Of a stretch of DNA of 64,000 nucleotides, positions 14,412 to 26,400 are shown piece after piece. Positions within the stretch are counted from its first letter, which is position 1. Each line of letters opens with the position of its first letter. The notes beneath the pieces are model-generated. The model was not told where the DNA came from. It saw nothing but the letters and a program-made list of their open reading frames with translations, and ran no database searches. The DNA lies in NCBI GenBank assembly GCA_028751875.1, contig CM054134.1, positions 41,829,326-41,893,325 of the forward strand. The letters run 5' to 3'. The stretch is from Rapana venosa (taxonomy: Eukaryota; Mollusca; Gastropoda; Neogastropoda; Muricidae). A program made the position numbers and the translations under genes.

Positions 14412-14789
14412 AGAGACTGAAACCAGAAAAAAATGCACATAAAAAAGCTAATCTAGTTTAGTTCAAACTACAGATTCACACTCTTTAGAAAACTAAACCA
14501 AGTTCTTGGTGACTGACAAACATTGAAACTACATTTGTAGCTAAACCAAAACAAAATGAAGAGTTCTTGGTTACAAACAGCAAAACAATATTGGCAGCTG
14601 TAACAAACACAAAGGTGTTTTTTATTTTATATATCATTCTGCTGCTCAGTTTAGATTGACGTGTATACCCTAAAAAAGATTCTGACAAACTACATCACAC
14701 TAAAGGTGGTGTCTATTGTAAGATTCAGTGTTTAAAGTTTACATTTTTACTTGTTTGTTTTACATAGTTGTTTGTTTGTTTGTTCCTTG

Positions 14790-14835
14790 GTTAGATATCC
14801 AAGGTTCATCAATGGTGAGATTTCTGCCTATTCAA

Positions 14836-14869
<34 letters not shown>

Positions 14870-15170
14870 ACCATTAAGGTAGCTGTATTCTGACTTTGGA
14901 AATACAGATCAGAATTGAACCCACCAATTTTGCCAGGACAGCCGGGAAGTACCTCCCTGCTCATTCTGATTTTCAACTGTCCTGGGTTATTTTGACGGGC
15001 AGAAGTCTATAAGCACACAGGTCCAACTGGTTTAGAGTATCCTCCGAAACCTAACAATCAGATTAATTTTCCCGTCAAGCTGGGAAGAAAGGGCAAGGTC
15101 GGGAATCAAACGCAGAACTTCACGAGTTACTTGTTAGGCAGGTTTTAACCATCCCGTGACCTTCCTTCTC
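14790..15170 (-). mobile_element. tRNA-derived SINE, minus orientation, with internal poly-C expansion
   Basis: On the minus strand the head near 15165 reads CACGGGATGGTTAAAACCTG (A-box-like) and then GCGTTTGATTCCCGACC (B-box-like). The body ends near 14800 with the family motif seen on the plus strand as GGTTCATCAATGGTGAGAT. A 33-base poly-C (14837-14869) sits at the same body position that is unexpanded in the 5845-6240 copy. Confidence 0.8.
14837..14869. repeat. Poly-C tract, 33 bases
   Basis: An uninterrupted run of 33 C residues located inside the SINE body, between TTCAAT and ACCATTAAGG. Confidence 0.95.
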
Positions 15171-15272
15171 AAACAAATATATAAATGCATATAATTATCA
15201 TTATGTGTGTGTATATATATATATCTAATCAAAAGCAGTCCCATATATATATATATATATATAGAACTGCTT

Positions 15273-15324
15273 GAATAATCAAAAGCAGTCCCATATATAT
15301 ATATGGGACTGCTTTTGATTATTC
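15273..15324. repeat. 52-bp perfect palindrome with AT core
   Basis: Left arm GAATAATCAAAAGCAGTCCC and right arm GGGACTGCTTTTGATTATTC are exact reverse complements flanking an AT-only centre. No base is mispaired across the 52 bases. A further inverted half lies at 15225-15242 and a further right arm at 15645-15675. Confidence 0.9.
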
Positions 15325-15675
15325 CAAATTTCATATATATGTATGTGTGTGTGTATGAGTGTATTTTTCTTTGGCTTGTTTTTTTCCTTTTTATGTTCTT
15401 CTTTTAAGAGACAAAATCAATGTTCAGACTGTTAAAAAATGTAATCCCCCCACACTCCCCCCAAAAAAAACCCCATCAATAAACCAGTAGTGGATGATTA
15501 ATAGTTTGAGGACAAGGCAAAAACATGAAAGGTGTCTGACTGACCAGATGTACACTGAAATCACTGAGAATCTATTTTCTATCGTTTTACTCCTGATGCT
15601 TTGACACAGGCAAAATGTCCAGACCACGCACATCATGTTTCAAATGGGACTGCTTTTGATTATTCCAAATTTCAT
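15304..15675. repeat. 31-bp direct repeats 341 bp apart
   Basis: The 31 bases at 15304-15334, beginning TGGGACTGCTTTTGATTATT and ending CCAAATTTCAT, recur identically at 15645-15675. The first copy is also the right arm of the 52-bp palindrome. The enclosed 310 bases show no coding content. Confidence 0.85.
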
Positions 15676-17096
15676 TTGTAGAGACAACTGATTAGTAGTT
15701 GACTAAATGCTGTTCCTGTCAATAGTGAATCAAGCCAAAGACAATCATCTTTTTTAAAAGTTACCTTCCAGACACAGTTACTCCAAACTAACTACACACC
15801 ATTTTACAAGAAACTAGTCTACCATACATAAATTAAATAAAAGAAAAAGCATAATTCTTTGAAGGGGGACACATGGTAAATTCATGATCACTAATTCTAC
15901 TTAAAGCACCCGCAGACAAAAACAAACAAGAACAAAAAGGAAAAATGTGACTGATTGTCAGAATAAAATTATTGGATGCAAAATCAGCCGATCTGGAAAA
16001 TCTTTTTCCACAACATCTAAACCAATCCACTGAGTACTTTGGGGGGGAAAAAAATCAGTGGCACAACAAAGTTTGGATTAAGAAACAGTTGAAAACAAAT
16101 GGAGAATTTTTATGTTTTTTTTTTTCCAAATGTGTTTGGAAAATTATGAAACAAAACCTATGCAGAAGTGGAAACAACAAAAACAAATGAACACCAAACA
16201 AGCCTGACTCAGAGACAATGGCTTTCAACACATGAGCAAAATGTAAGAATAATCGATCAATGAGACTGATGCACAAATACGTCCCCAACTGTTACAATAT
16301 TTGAAGATCAAGTCTACCGGTCTTACGATTTAACATAGTTCAACACCAGAAAGGAAGAAAACAGGTTTTATTCAAGATTCATGATAAATTTTACTGAGAT
16401 TTCTTACCGAAAAAAAAGGTGAAATATATACCAGAAAACTTCAAATTATCAAATAATGTTGAGATTTTTTTATATTCAGATCACATATATCATTCAAACA
16501 TGGACAGCTACTGAAAATCAGTAATTTTGAGCACATGTCCACACAGTGTCCACACATAAGATGAATACTTCCAATTCAGTTGGATGGTAAACGAGGCAAA
16601 GTTCATTACTTTTGAGAATGTCAGGAAGACACAGAACAAGGAGCAACATTTAAGAAACCTTCACAACGACTTCCATGAACACTGCTCGCTGAGCAGCCAG
16701 CAACATTCCCCAGTCAACCGAAACACCATGTGAACAGTCCCAGCATCTCGTCTGTTCTCCCATTCAAAATTCATCACCAGATAAAAGACACACCTCTAAT
16801 ACTCTTGGGATTTCAGCACATGCTTTGTAAGACAACCACCATACACACTCAGCTCATCATCCATTGATCCATCACATGGTCAACATATCAACTATAATAG
16901 AATGGTGTGCTTCATCTTCCATTAATCCGAGTCACAATACATCCAATCAGCGGTCTCCTCTTCTTCACATTTTTTTTGGTTAACAACAAATGCAGCATTA
17001 AAAAAAAACCCAACCAAACAACCGAAGATGGATTTCTCACACAACAAAATCCCTGCCTAAGTTCATTTCTTTGTATACATGTGCTACATGTAAGAT
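15676..17096. other. AT-rich sequence downstream of TBC1D16; no gene seen
   Basis: No coding exon is recognisable. This lies 3' of the minus-strand TBC1D16 stop codon and may be intergenic or, if the proximal poly(A) signal is skipped, part of a long 3' UTR. Several TTTATT words (AATAAA on the minus strand) occur, so the transcript end cannot be fixed by eye. Confidence 0.5.
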
Positions 17097-17102
17097 TTTA
17101 TT
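17097..17102 (-). promoter_or_regulatory. TBC1D16: Candidate poly(A) signal of TBC1D16
   Basis: Plus-strand TTTATT is AATAAA on the minus strand, about 145 bases after the TBC1D16 stop codon. It is the nearest canonical hexamer, but others occur farther downstream. Confidence 0.4.
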
Positions 17103-17243
17103 AACATTCTTTATGTCTCATTCCCTCCTCACCCCACTGTGAGCTGAATGGAGATTTGGCAAGTGGTAATGCTGAGTGACTTACTACCATCAAACAGGAC
17201 ACAGTTCAGCACCACCTGTAATCCTTCACAGCTGCCGTCATAG

Positions 17244-17420
17244 TCAGTCTCGCTCCCCTAATCGGGTGGCGGGGCAAACCTGGTTGTGTAGATGGCTGAT
17301 GCACTCCACGGTGGGGACATGGCCGCTGTCCCACATCCCTGGATCACACTGCGCACACAGTCCCACCAGAGTGCAAGGGATCACTGCCTTGCTGCGAAAT
17401 TGGTGCAGCAGTCCTCGTGC
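17244..17420 (-). CDS. TBC1D16: TBC1D16 exon 10 (terminal)
   Basis: Encodes residues 952-1009 and the stop. The acceptor is TTGCTTCCTCAG. It carries the conserved C-terminal CDPGMWDSGHVPTVEC segment, with cysteines at 973, 976, 991 and 1000 in a C-x2-C-x14-C-x8-C pattern also present in the human protein as I recall it. Confidence 0.93.
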   Translation of the reverse strand, partial: ARGLLHQFRSKAVIPCTLVGLCAQCDPGMWDSGHVPTVECISHLHNQVCPATRLGERD

Positions 17421-20400
17421 CTGAGGAAGCAAAAACACACCTGTCTTGAGCAAAGACTGCGCAGAATGCAGTAATACACAAAGTACAGACACAGACATAT
17501 GACAAGGACACTCAAGACATCAGACCACACACACAAAACAGAACAAAAATCACAGGAATTGGAATTTAATAGTTGAATCTTCAGAAATAGAACAATTCAA
17601 TGAGATCAGGATATCACAGAAAACAAATAGATACTGAATATTGGACAATCAAGTAAAAAGCAGCCCTCATGACAGGAAACATGTGGAAAGAAGGGGTAAG
17701 GAAGTGGTGGCAAAGAATGGGGAACTTGACAGAATAATTCAGTGCAGGGAAGAACAAACAATCCTGTGCAGAACACTTTGATATTGGACAATCAACAGAA
17801 CTGCAATGGCCTGGAAGGCTGACAGCAAACATTCTAATGACTTGAAGACTTTGTACAGTGAAACAGATTTGTCAGTATATTTACCAACAGAATGGAAAGT
17901 AATCAAACGTTAACAAAGTTTGCTTAAAGCAGAGTGGTTGGCTGCTCTAAGTAAAGAAAATCCAGTCCACAGCAGACAAGATTCTCAGTACATGATATGA
18001 CATAGGACAGGACAGGGTGTTAAAGAAAGAGACAGCATGAGACAGGCCAGGCCTGGGCGTTACAGGACCCAGCAGAGCATGACAATGCAGTACCGAAGAC
18101 ATGAGCAGAGCACAGTGCTTCAGACAACCTCATAATGGCTTACCTTCCTGAGCACCATGTTTCAGATAACCCCACAATGGCTTACCTTCCTGAGCACCAT
18201 GTTTCACACAACCCCACAATGGCTCACCTTCCTGAGCACTGTTTCACACAACCCCACAATGGCTTACCTTCCTGAGCACCATGTTTCACACAACCCCACA
18301 ATGGCTTACCTTCCTGAGCACAATGTCCACATTCATGTGCATGGCCAGGGAGGAGAAGTGGAGGAGAATGTCATCAGCAGGCAACCTCTGGTCCACAACG
18401 TCATCCCCGTAGATGGCCACAATGGCCACACACAGGAACAGGTGGAAGTAGTCTGTCTGGTAGTGCGCCCAGCAGGTTTCCCAGATACGCAGGGCATCCT
18501 GTTCATTGAACTCCCGTTTGAAGCATAACAGGATCCATCTGAAGAAAAGAGAAAACGGGCACTGACACTAAAACAATGACTGAAGAGCAGACAAAAAACT
18601 GTCTTCTGTACACAAAAGTTAGCCAACCTTTATATCACTTACAATAGCCTTATCCATCTCCCACTTACGTGTCTTCTGTGCTGCCCTGTGTTATGAGATA
18701 CTAAAATGGACCAATCTTTGCATTACTGATAATAACCTGACATACCTGAACGTCAAAGTCCTTCGGATGAGACTATAAACTGAGGCCCCGTGTGCAAACA
18801 CATGCAGAACATCTTGCGCATATGTTAAATCCTGTTCCGCTTTTCGAAAGAGTAGGCCATTGTGTGCCGGTGGGAACAGATGACAACATTTACAAAACCA
18901 CATACACACGGGGACTGGATGTAAAAAAGCACATGAGTGCTTATTCAATTATCCTTGGAAAAAAAAAGTCATCTGAGCACTCTGATTTGTTCCTTTACAA
19001 GATTCAGCGCTATATAAATTCCATACATTATTATTATTATTATACCGCCCAGTTTTGTGTTCTATGTCCTGTGCCTAGCTGCACAAATTGTAAGAAATCT
19101 TCTCCTGTACCTAGCTGCACAAATTGTAAGAAAATTTCTCCCCTGTCTAGCTGCACAAATTGTAAGAAATCTTCTCCTGTGCCTAGCTGCACAAATTGTA
19201 AGAAATCTTCTCCCCTGTCTAGCTGCACAAATTGTAAGAAATCTTCTCCTGTGTCTAGCTGCACAAATTGTAAGAAATCTTCTCCCCTGTCTAGCTGCAC
19301 AAATTGTAAGAAATCTTCTCCCGTGCCTAGCTGCACAAATTGTAAGAAATCTTCTCCTGTGCCTAGCTGTACAAATTGTAAAAAATCTTCTCCCCTGTCT
19401 AGCTGCACAAATTGTAAGAAATCTTCTCCTGTGCCTAGCTGCACAAATTGTAAGAAATCTTCTCCCCTGTCTAGCTGCACAAATTGTAAGAAATCTTCTC
19501 CCCTGTCTAGCTGCACAAATTGTAAGAATTCTTCTCCTGTGCCTAGCTGTACAAATTGTAAGAAATCTTCTCCTGTGCCTGGCTGCACAAATTGTAAGAA
19601 ATCTTCTCCCCTGTCTAGCTGCACAAATTGTAAGAAATCTTCTCCTGTGTCTAGCTGCACAAATTGTAAGAAATCTTCTCCTGTGCCTAGCTGCACAAAG
19701 AGTAAGAAATCTTCTCCCCTGTCTAGCTGCACAAATTGTAAGAATTCTTCTCCTGTGTCTAGCTGCACAAAGTGTAAGCAATCTTCTCCTGTGCCTAGCT
19801 GCACAAATAGTAAGAAATCTTCTCCCCTGTCTAGCTGCACAAATTGTAAGAATTCTTCTCCTGTGTCTAGCTGCACAAAGTGTAAGCAATCTTCTCCTGT
19901 GCCTAGCTGCACAAATAGTAAGAAATCTTCTCCCCTGTCTAGCTGCACAAATTGTAAGAAATCTTCTCCCCTGTCTAGCTGCACAAATTGTAAGAAATCT
20001 TCTCCCCTGTCTAGCTGCACAAAGTGTAAGAAATCTTCTCCCCTGTCTAGCTGCACAAATTGTAAGAAATCTTCTCCTGTGTCTAGCTGCACAAATTGTA
20101 AGAAATCTTCTCCTGTGCCTAGCTGCACAAATAGTAAGAAATCTTCTCCCCTGTCTAGCTGCACAAATTGTAAGAATTCTTCTCCTGTGTCTAGCTGCAC
20201 AAAGTGTAAGCAATCTTCTCCTGTGCCTAGCTGCACAAATAGTAAGAAATCTTCTCCCCTGTCTAGCTGCACAAATTGTAAGAATTCTTCTCCTGTGTCT
20301 AGCTGCACAAAGTGTAAGCAATCTTCTCCTGTGCCTAGCTGCACAAATAGTAAGAAATCTTCTCCCCTGTCTAGCTGCACAAATTGTAAGAAATCTTCTC

Positions 20401-23400
20401 CCCTGTCTAGCTGCACAAATTGTAAGAAATCTTCTCCCCTGTCTAGCTGCACAAAGTGTAAGAAATCTTCTCCTGTGCCTAGCTGCACAAATTGTAAGAA
20501 ATCTTCTCCCCTGTCTAGCTGCACAAATTGTAAGAAATCTTCTCCCCTGTCTAGCTGCACAAATTGTAAGAAATCTTCTCCTGTGCCTAGCTGTACAAAT
20601 TGTAAGAAATCTTCTCCCCTGTCTAGCTGCACAAATTGTAAGAAATCTTCTCCTGTGTCTAGCTGCACAAATTGTAAGAAATCTTCTCCCCTGTCTAGCT
20701 GCACAAATTGTAAGAAATCTTCTTCTGTGCCTAGCTGCACAAATTGCAAGAAATCTTCTCCCCTGTCTAGCTGCACAAATTGTAAGAAATCTCCCCTGTC
20801 TAGCTGCACAAATTGTAAGAAATCTTCTCCTGTGTCTAGCTGCACAAATTGTAAGAAATCTTCTCCCCTGTCTAGCTGCACAAATTGTAAGAAATCTTCT
20901 CCTGTGCCTAGCTGCACAAATTGTAAGAAATCTTCTCCCCTGTCTAGCTGCACAAATAGTAAGAAATCTTCTCCCCTGTCTAGCTGCACAAATTGTAAGA
21001 ATTCTTCTCCTGTGTCTAGCTGCACAAAGTGTAAGCAATCTTCTCCAGTGCCTAGCTGCACAAATAGTAAGAAATCTTCTCCCCTGTCTAGCTGCACAAA
21101 TTGTAAGAAATCTTCTCCTGTGCCTAGCTGCACAAATTGTAAGAAATCTTCTCCCCTGTCTAGCTGCACAAATTGTAAGAAATCTTCTTCTGTGCCTAGC
21201 TGCACAAATTGTAAGAAATCTTCTCCTGTGCCTAGCTGTACAAACTGTAAGAAATCTTCTCCCCTGTCTAGCTGCACAAATTGTAAGAAATCTTCTCCTG
21301 TGTCTAGCTGCACAAATTGTAAGAAATCTTCTCCCCTGTCTAGCTGCACAAATTGTAAGAAATCTTCTCCTGTGTCTAGCTGCACAAATTGCAAGAAATC
21401 TTCTCCCCTGTCTAGCTGCACAAATTGTAAGAAATCTTCTCCTGTGCTAGCTGCACAAATTGTAAGAAATTTCTCCCCTGTCTAGCTGCACAAATTGTAA
21501 GCAATCTTCTCCTGTGTCTAGCTGCACAAATTGTAAGAAATCTCCCTGTGCCTAGCTGCACAAAGTGTAAGAAATCTTCTCCTGTGTCTAGCTGCACAAA
21601 TTGTAAGCAATCTTCTCACCACAGACTAAAACCAATCACATTCCCACCCCCTCTCCCCCAGTTCTACAGTCTCTGTCCTGACCTGTGAGCGAAAAGCATC
21701 TCCAAGGCGTCCTGCCCCAGCAGTTTGAGGTGGTAGAAAAACCTGGGCAGCATGGTACGCAGCAACTCTCGCAGGTAATCCTGCACACAGCGCCACAGCA
21801 CGCTAAAAGTTATCAAAGCTGCTCATAACTACCAGAATTGCTGTTTCAAAAACAAATGGGTATGAGGGTAAGAATGGGGGAGTGATAGATGAAGGGAGTG
21901 GGCAAGAAAAGAATAAGCTGAAGAAGGGAGTTAACTTTCCATGATACATCCATCGAAAGGGCCAGACTCATGTGTTCATTCTGAAGGAGCATGATTACAC
22001 ATACACCCAATCAAAAATGTCTGAATCCCATATAAACTCTGCGACAGAGAATACTTACATTTACAACTATTTAAAGAGCCAGAACACATTTTTGATGGCC
22101 TTAAACATTTTTGGACCAGTGGAAAAAAGAAAAAAAGGGGAAACAAAAGGTAATTTCAATTGCTGTTAGTAGCAATTACTGATCTAAAGCCCGCCCCACC
22201 CCCCAAAAAAAAATCAAAGGATTTTTAACTGTCAATAGTAAAGACAAGATTTCCTTTCTAATGACCTAGCAACCAGGAATCTATCACCTCATGAAAAAGA
22301 ACAACCAAAAAAAAAAAGAAAAAAAAAAGAAAGAAAGATGGTGACTAGTCTCTGCTCATCATGAGAGACAATTCTAAGAAAAGTGACACAAATTTTTATA
22401 GATTCTTTCGTTGGTTTTGAATGATAAATAAAATTCACTGGCACACACACAGAGCCTGAGTGTTGTTCACTCACGAGCTGTTTGTCCATGTCGGAGTCAG
22501 TGGGGGAGGAGACAAAGATGGTCCTGTTCATCAGCCCGGAAAAACACCAGTAGGCGTCGGCTTCTTGCTGTGTCTCCGCCAGGATGGGGGCCAGCAGGTC
22601 CGACATGCCCTGAGAGTATCCACTGAGAGGATGGCTGGCCGCAAAGTTCAGCAGGATGTTTCTGATGAACAAGAGGAAAAAAAAAGAATAAAACATGTGA
22701 ATACTTCCATCACAACACACTTGATATCCATCCCCAAAGTTTCTCCCTTTACCTCCAACTAAGAATACACACTGAAAACTTTCATAAAATGTCTTCTATT
22801 TTGAAAAGTGCAAACACTTCAGGGTTTTAAAAAAATTTCTTTTTCTTTTATATTGTATTAAATGCAACATGTTTCTCACATGAGTTTTTATCTTTTTTAA
22901 AAAAGCTACTTTGTTTTAAACCTTTTCTCAACAACAATCCCCCCAAATCATCTAAGAAGATCCTCTCTCAATCACTTTTACAGCTTCTGCTGTATCGTTT
23001 TCCCCTGCACAGTAGTAAAGTTTAAAATCCCTTTCTTTTTGGTTTTTAAAAAATCTTAGTAAAATTTTGCAGACTGCTGCAATTCATAGGAAATGTCAAA
23101 AGAAGCATATATATATTACTGATTTTTTCCCATGAAAAAAGGCTACAAAAAAAACAACTATTAAAAGTGCAATAACATTATACTGTATGAACATTTTTTA
23201 CCCATAAAACAAAACCAGACAGTACTGTTATCGCCCAGTTACTCACTTGAGAACCTGTATGTTAGGGTTATGCTGACCACGAAAGTAAGGGTGGCTGCGG
23301 TCTGTCCTCACCACATCTTTTTCCACAATGCACTGGATGTTTCGCCAGAAATGCTGCTTCTCTTCTCCCCTTAGAGACTCCCTGACACAAGAACCACAGA

Positions 23401-26400
23401 CAAAATCTTAACTGAATAAATAAAATGTGTAATGAATCTGATCTAAAAAACTTCTATAAACACCTCTAAGATTCTTTAATGTATGTAAGAAAAAAATGTC
23501 ATCTAAAGAGGATAAATAAATGTTATCTAAAAAGGATCAATCAAAACCAGCACTTCAACCCTTTACTTACATTGATAGGTATTAAAATATTGACATAAAA
23601 TGCCTTGCGAGATTTAGTCACTGACATTCATGCTTTAAATCCATGAAACTGCGTTTCTCTAAAAGCACAGAAAAGTTAATATCAAGGTTTTCTGAAAGCT
23701 TTTATATGAAAGTCTACTGTAAGCCCACCATGTTGTTTATTCAAAGAAAGATTGGGAAGAGGGGTGGGGGAGGTAGGGGGATACTCTTATTCCAGACTAG
23801 CCTGATCCTGTGTATGGCTCATTGACCATGGAGACCATTTCAAGGTTATAATCTCCTTAAAAATATTAAAGCTCACTTCCATCACCCTCACTATAAACAT
23901 GCTATTTCAACAAACTCAAACTGAGAAATGTTTATTTTTCATCTCTGAGAAGAGCTGCTTGTTACAATCCTAAACATAATGAAGTGCTGCATCCATTCTG
24001 TTGCAGCTGCCAAGTTCAACTGGGAAAAAATATAGGGAAAATAAAGTATTGCTGTTTACCTCATCTTACGGATTTGATGATACTCAATGTACTTGTCATT
24101 GCGGATCTGCTCTCGTTCTTCAAACGTAGAATCAAAGGGGAAGTAATGCAGAAGAAAAGGCCACACCTCTGGACGAATCATTGGATCTAATCCTCCGAAA
24201 AAGATGGCCTGAAAGACAGACCAATACACATGTCAGTCTTCATAAGGTTATAAGGTACGTAAAACAAAACAAAAAATCACACAGCATCCAAAGAGCAAAT
24301 GATCAGGACAAACCTAATAGCAGTGACTGTAATATAGTTCACATCCAAAGTGATTAACAATCATTTATAAAGGCAATGAAAGTACAATTAACAATGCCCT
24401 TTATGTAAACTATGCAATAAAGCAGGTTTCAAGCCAAGCGGTTAAAAAAAAACCCCACCTGATACACATATATAAAAAAATACATTTATACCAAAATGTA
24501 TAGGAGCCTTTTGAGGCTTGACCATCATATATTGCTCAAACATCTCATAAATTTATTTCAGGACAATCTTTACTCAGAAGAAGTCTAAGTTTAACCTATT
24601 TTCTGCTTTCTTTGACTTGGCACACATAATGAAGCATATCTGAAATAGTGTTTATACAACTATGTGAGGCAAAATCTAGTCTCAACCTCTTTCACCTCGA
24701 TCATTTCTCAATTATCCCTGAAATCAGAATGCAGCTTCCTTAATGGTGGGTAAAAATGGTCACATACGCATTATCTCACCGTTGGTGAACCTCGGAGGTC
24801 TAGCTGAGGAACGGGGTGGGGAGAAGAGGGGAGGGGGGGGAGGTGTGAGAACACCTCCATCAATTTTTGCCTCCACATCAGTCAACACAGAAAAGACTCA
24901 GTTCCTCCTACCTTTCTGAGCTGCAGTTCATCATCCACGGTGCCATCGCTGTTCATGTGCTCCTTCCAGATGTCCTCGGTGACCACTAGGAACTGGCCTT
25001 CCTCAGGGTGGCAGTCGTCGTTGGTCAGCTGAGGCTTCACCACCAGGAACTGCTGGTAGGGCTTGCTGCCTGTCTCCTCCCCACCGCTGGGGCTTCCACC
25101 CCCCACAGCCTCCTGTAAGAGAAGGCATGAGGAAGAGTTGTTGAGATGGAAGGAGGAAGAGAAATACCCGGTGTTAACGTCTTTGTGTGTGTGTGTGTGT
25201 GTGTGTGTGCATGTACACCCGTTTAACTGCTGTGCATGTCAACTGGAGCACATATATTTGTTCATATATACTCAATCACATGCCTGATTTTAGTGACGTT
25301 TCTTACTCAATTCACATGAACACAAAGCAAGAAATAGATGTCTTTAGATCTAGCACTATATATCTTTTTTTAAAAAAAGAAAAGGAAAGGAAAAACAGGT
25401 AGTTTTCTTGCAGACTTTTTGGTGTAATTTCACTTGAAATTCTGGATTTTTTCCCCACATCAAAACATTTGAATTTTGTACATGAACAGAAAGCATTTGT
25501 TTCCTCCTCACAACAGTCTGTTCTGTTCCAACATTCTTCTTTTGTGAATAAAAAAGCCAATCAATTTTCTATAATCACTATTCTAAATTAGAAGTATGTT
25601 TACTAAAATATTTACACAAAAGTCAAACAAATGACGAAAAGCACACCTTGCTCTTCAATGCTTTACTCTTGTCAGTCTCCTGGGCAAAGAGACTCCATTC
25701 CTGGAAAATCTCTGCCAGCTTGTCCAGCCCTCCATTGTGAAAGTGGAGGATTTTGTACTGACTCTCACGGCTGGCGATCACCACTTGACCCGTGGAGCAA
25801 GCAGCATCACTGTAGAACAAGCGCAGTGAACGCATCTGGCCTGTGAAAAAAACAAACCACCCAACAATCTGTGAATAAGCTTGTTCTCTTTATTTTGAAC
25901 ACAATAACACACACACACACACAAATGCCTCAGATGCACATCACATTCACGCCTCAGATGCACATTACATTTACACAGACACTCACACACTTGCAAAAAC
26001 ACATACACAATACCACACACACACACATGTTCCCCCATACTCTAATTCACACACATATTCATGTAAATTTTAGAGACAAAAAGATATGACAGGACAGGAA
26101 AAAGCATACAAGACACACAAATCAGCACCTATGTACAGCTATCACGGAATGGACCCACTCACCCAGATCCACAGAGAAGACCCCGCAGACCTGATCACGA
26201 GCACTGCGCCGTTCCCGTTTGCCCTGGCTGAAGGACATGGAGTTCTCTGGGAAGGTCATGTTGTGTGTGACGCTGACGGAACTGGTGGTGCTGTTGGGCG
26301 ACTCCAAGGCGCTGCTCTGCTGGGAGTCTCGGCGCGCCTGGCTCTCCTCCTGCTGCTGCGGCAAGCTGTAATGGCCAGACCACTCCCCGATACCCTGAGA

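Noticed and set aside
18157..18528. 123-codon plus-strand frame with repeated MFxTTPQWLTFLST
   Set aside because: Antisense shadow of TBC1D16 exon 9 and of the 42-bp donor repeat.
19040..21421. Minus-strand 793- and 658-codon frames over the same array
   Set aside because: Same satellite artefact; the true TBC1D16 exons on either side splice across it in phase.
18792..21485. An 897-codon plus-strand reading frame of repeating SCTNCKKSSPVP
   Set aside because: It is a translation of the intronic 36-bp satellite; three other frames are equally open, it runs antisense to TBC1D16, and it lacks a promoter, domain or codon signature.
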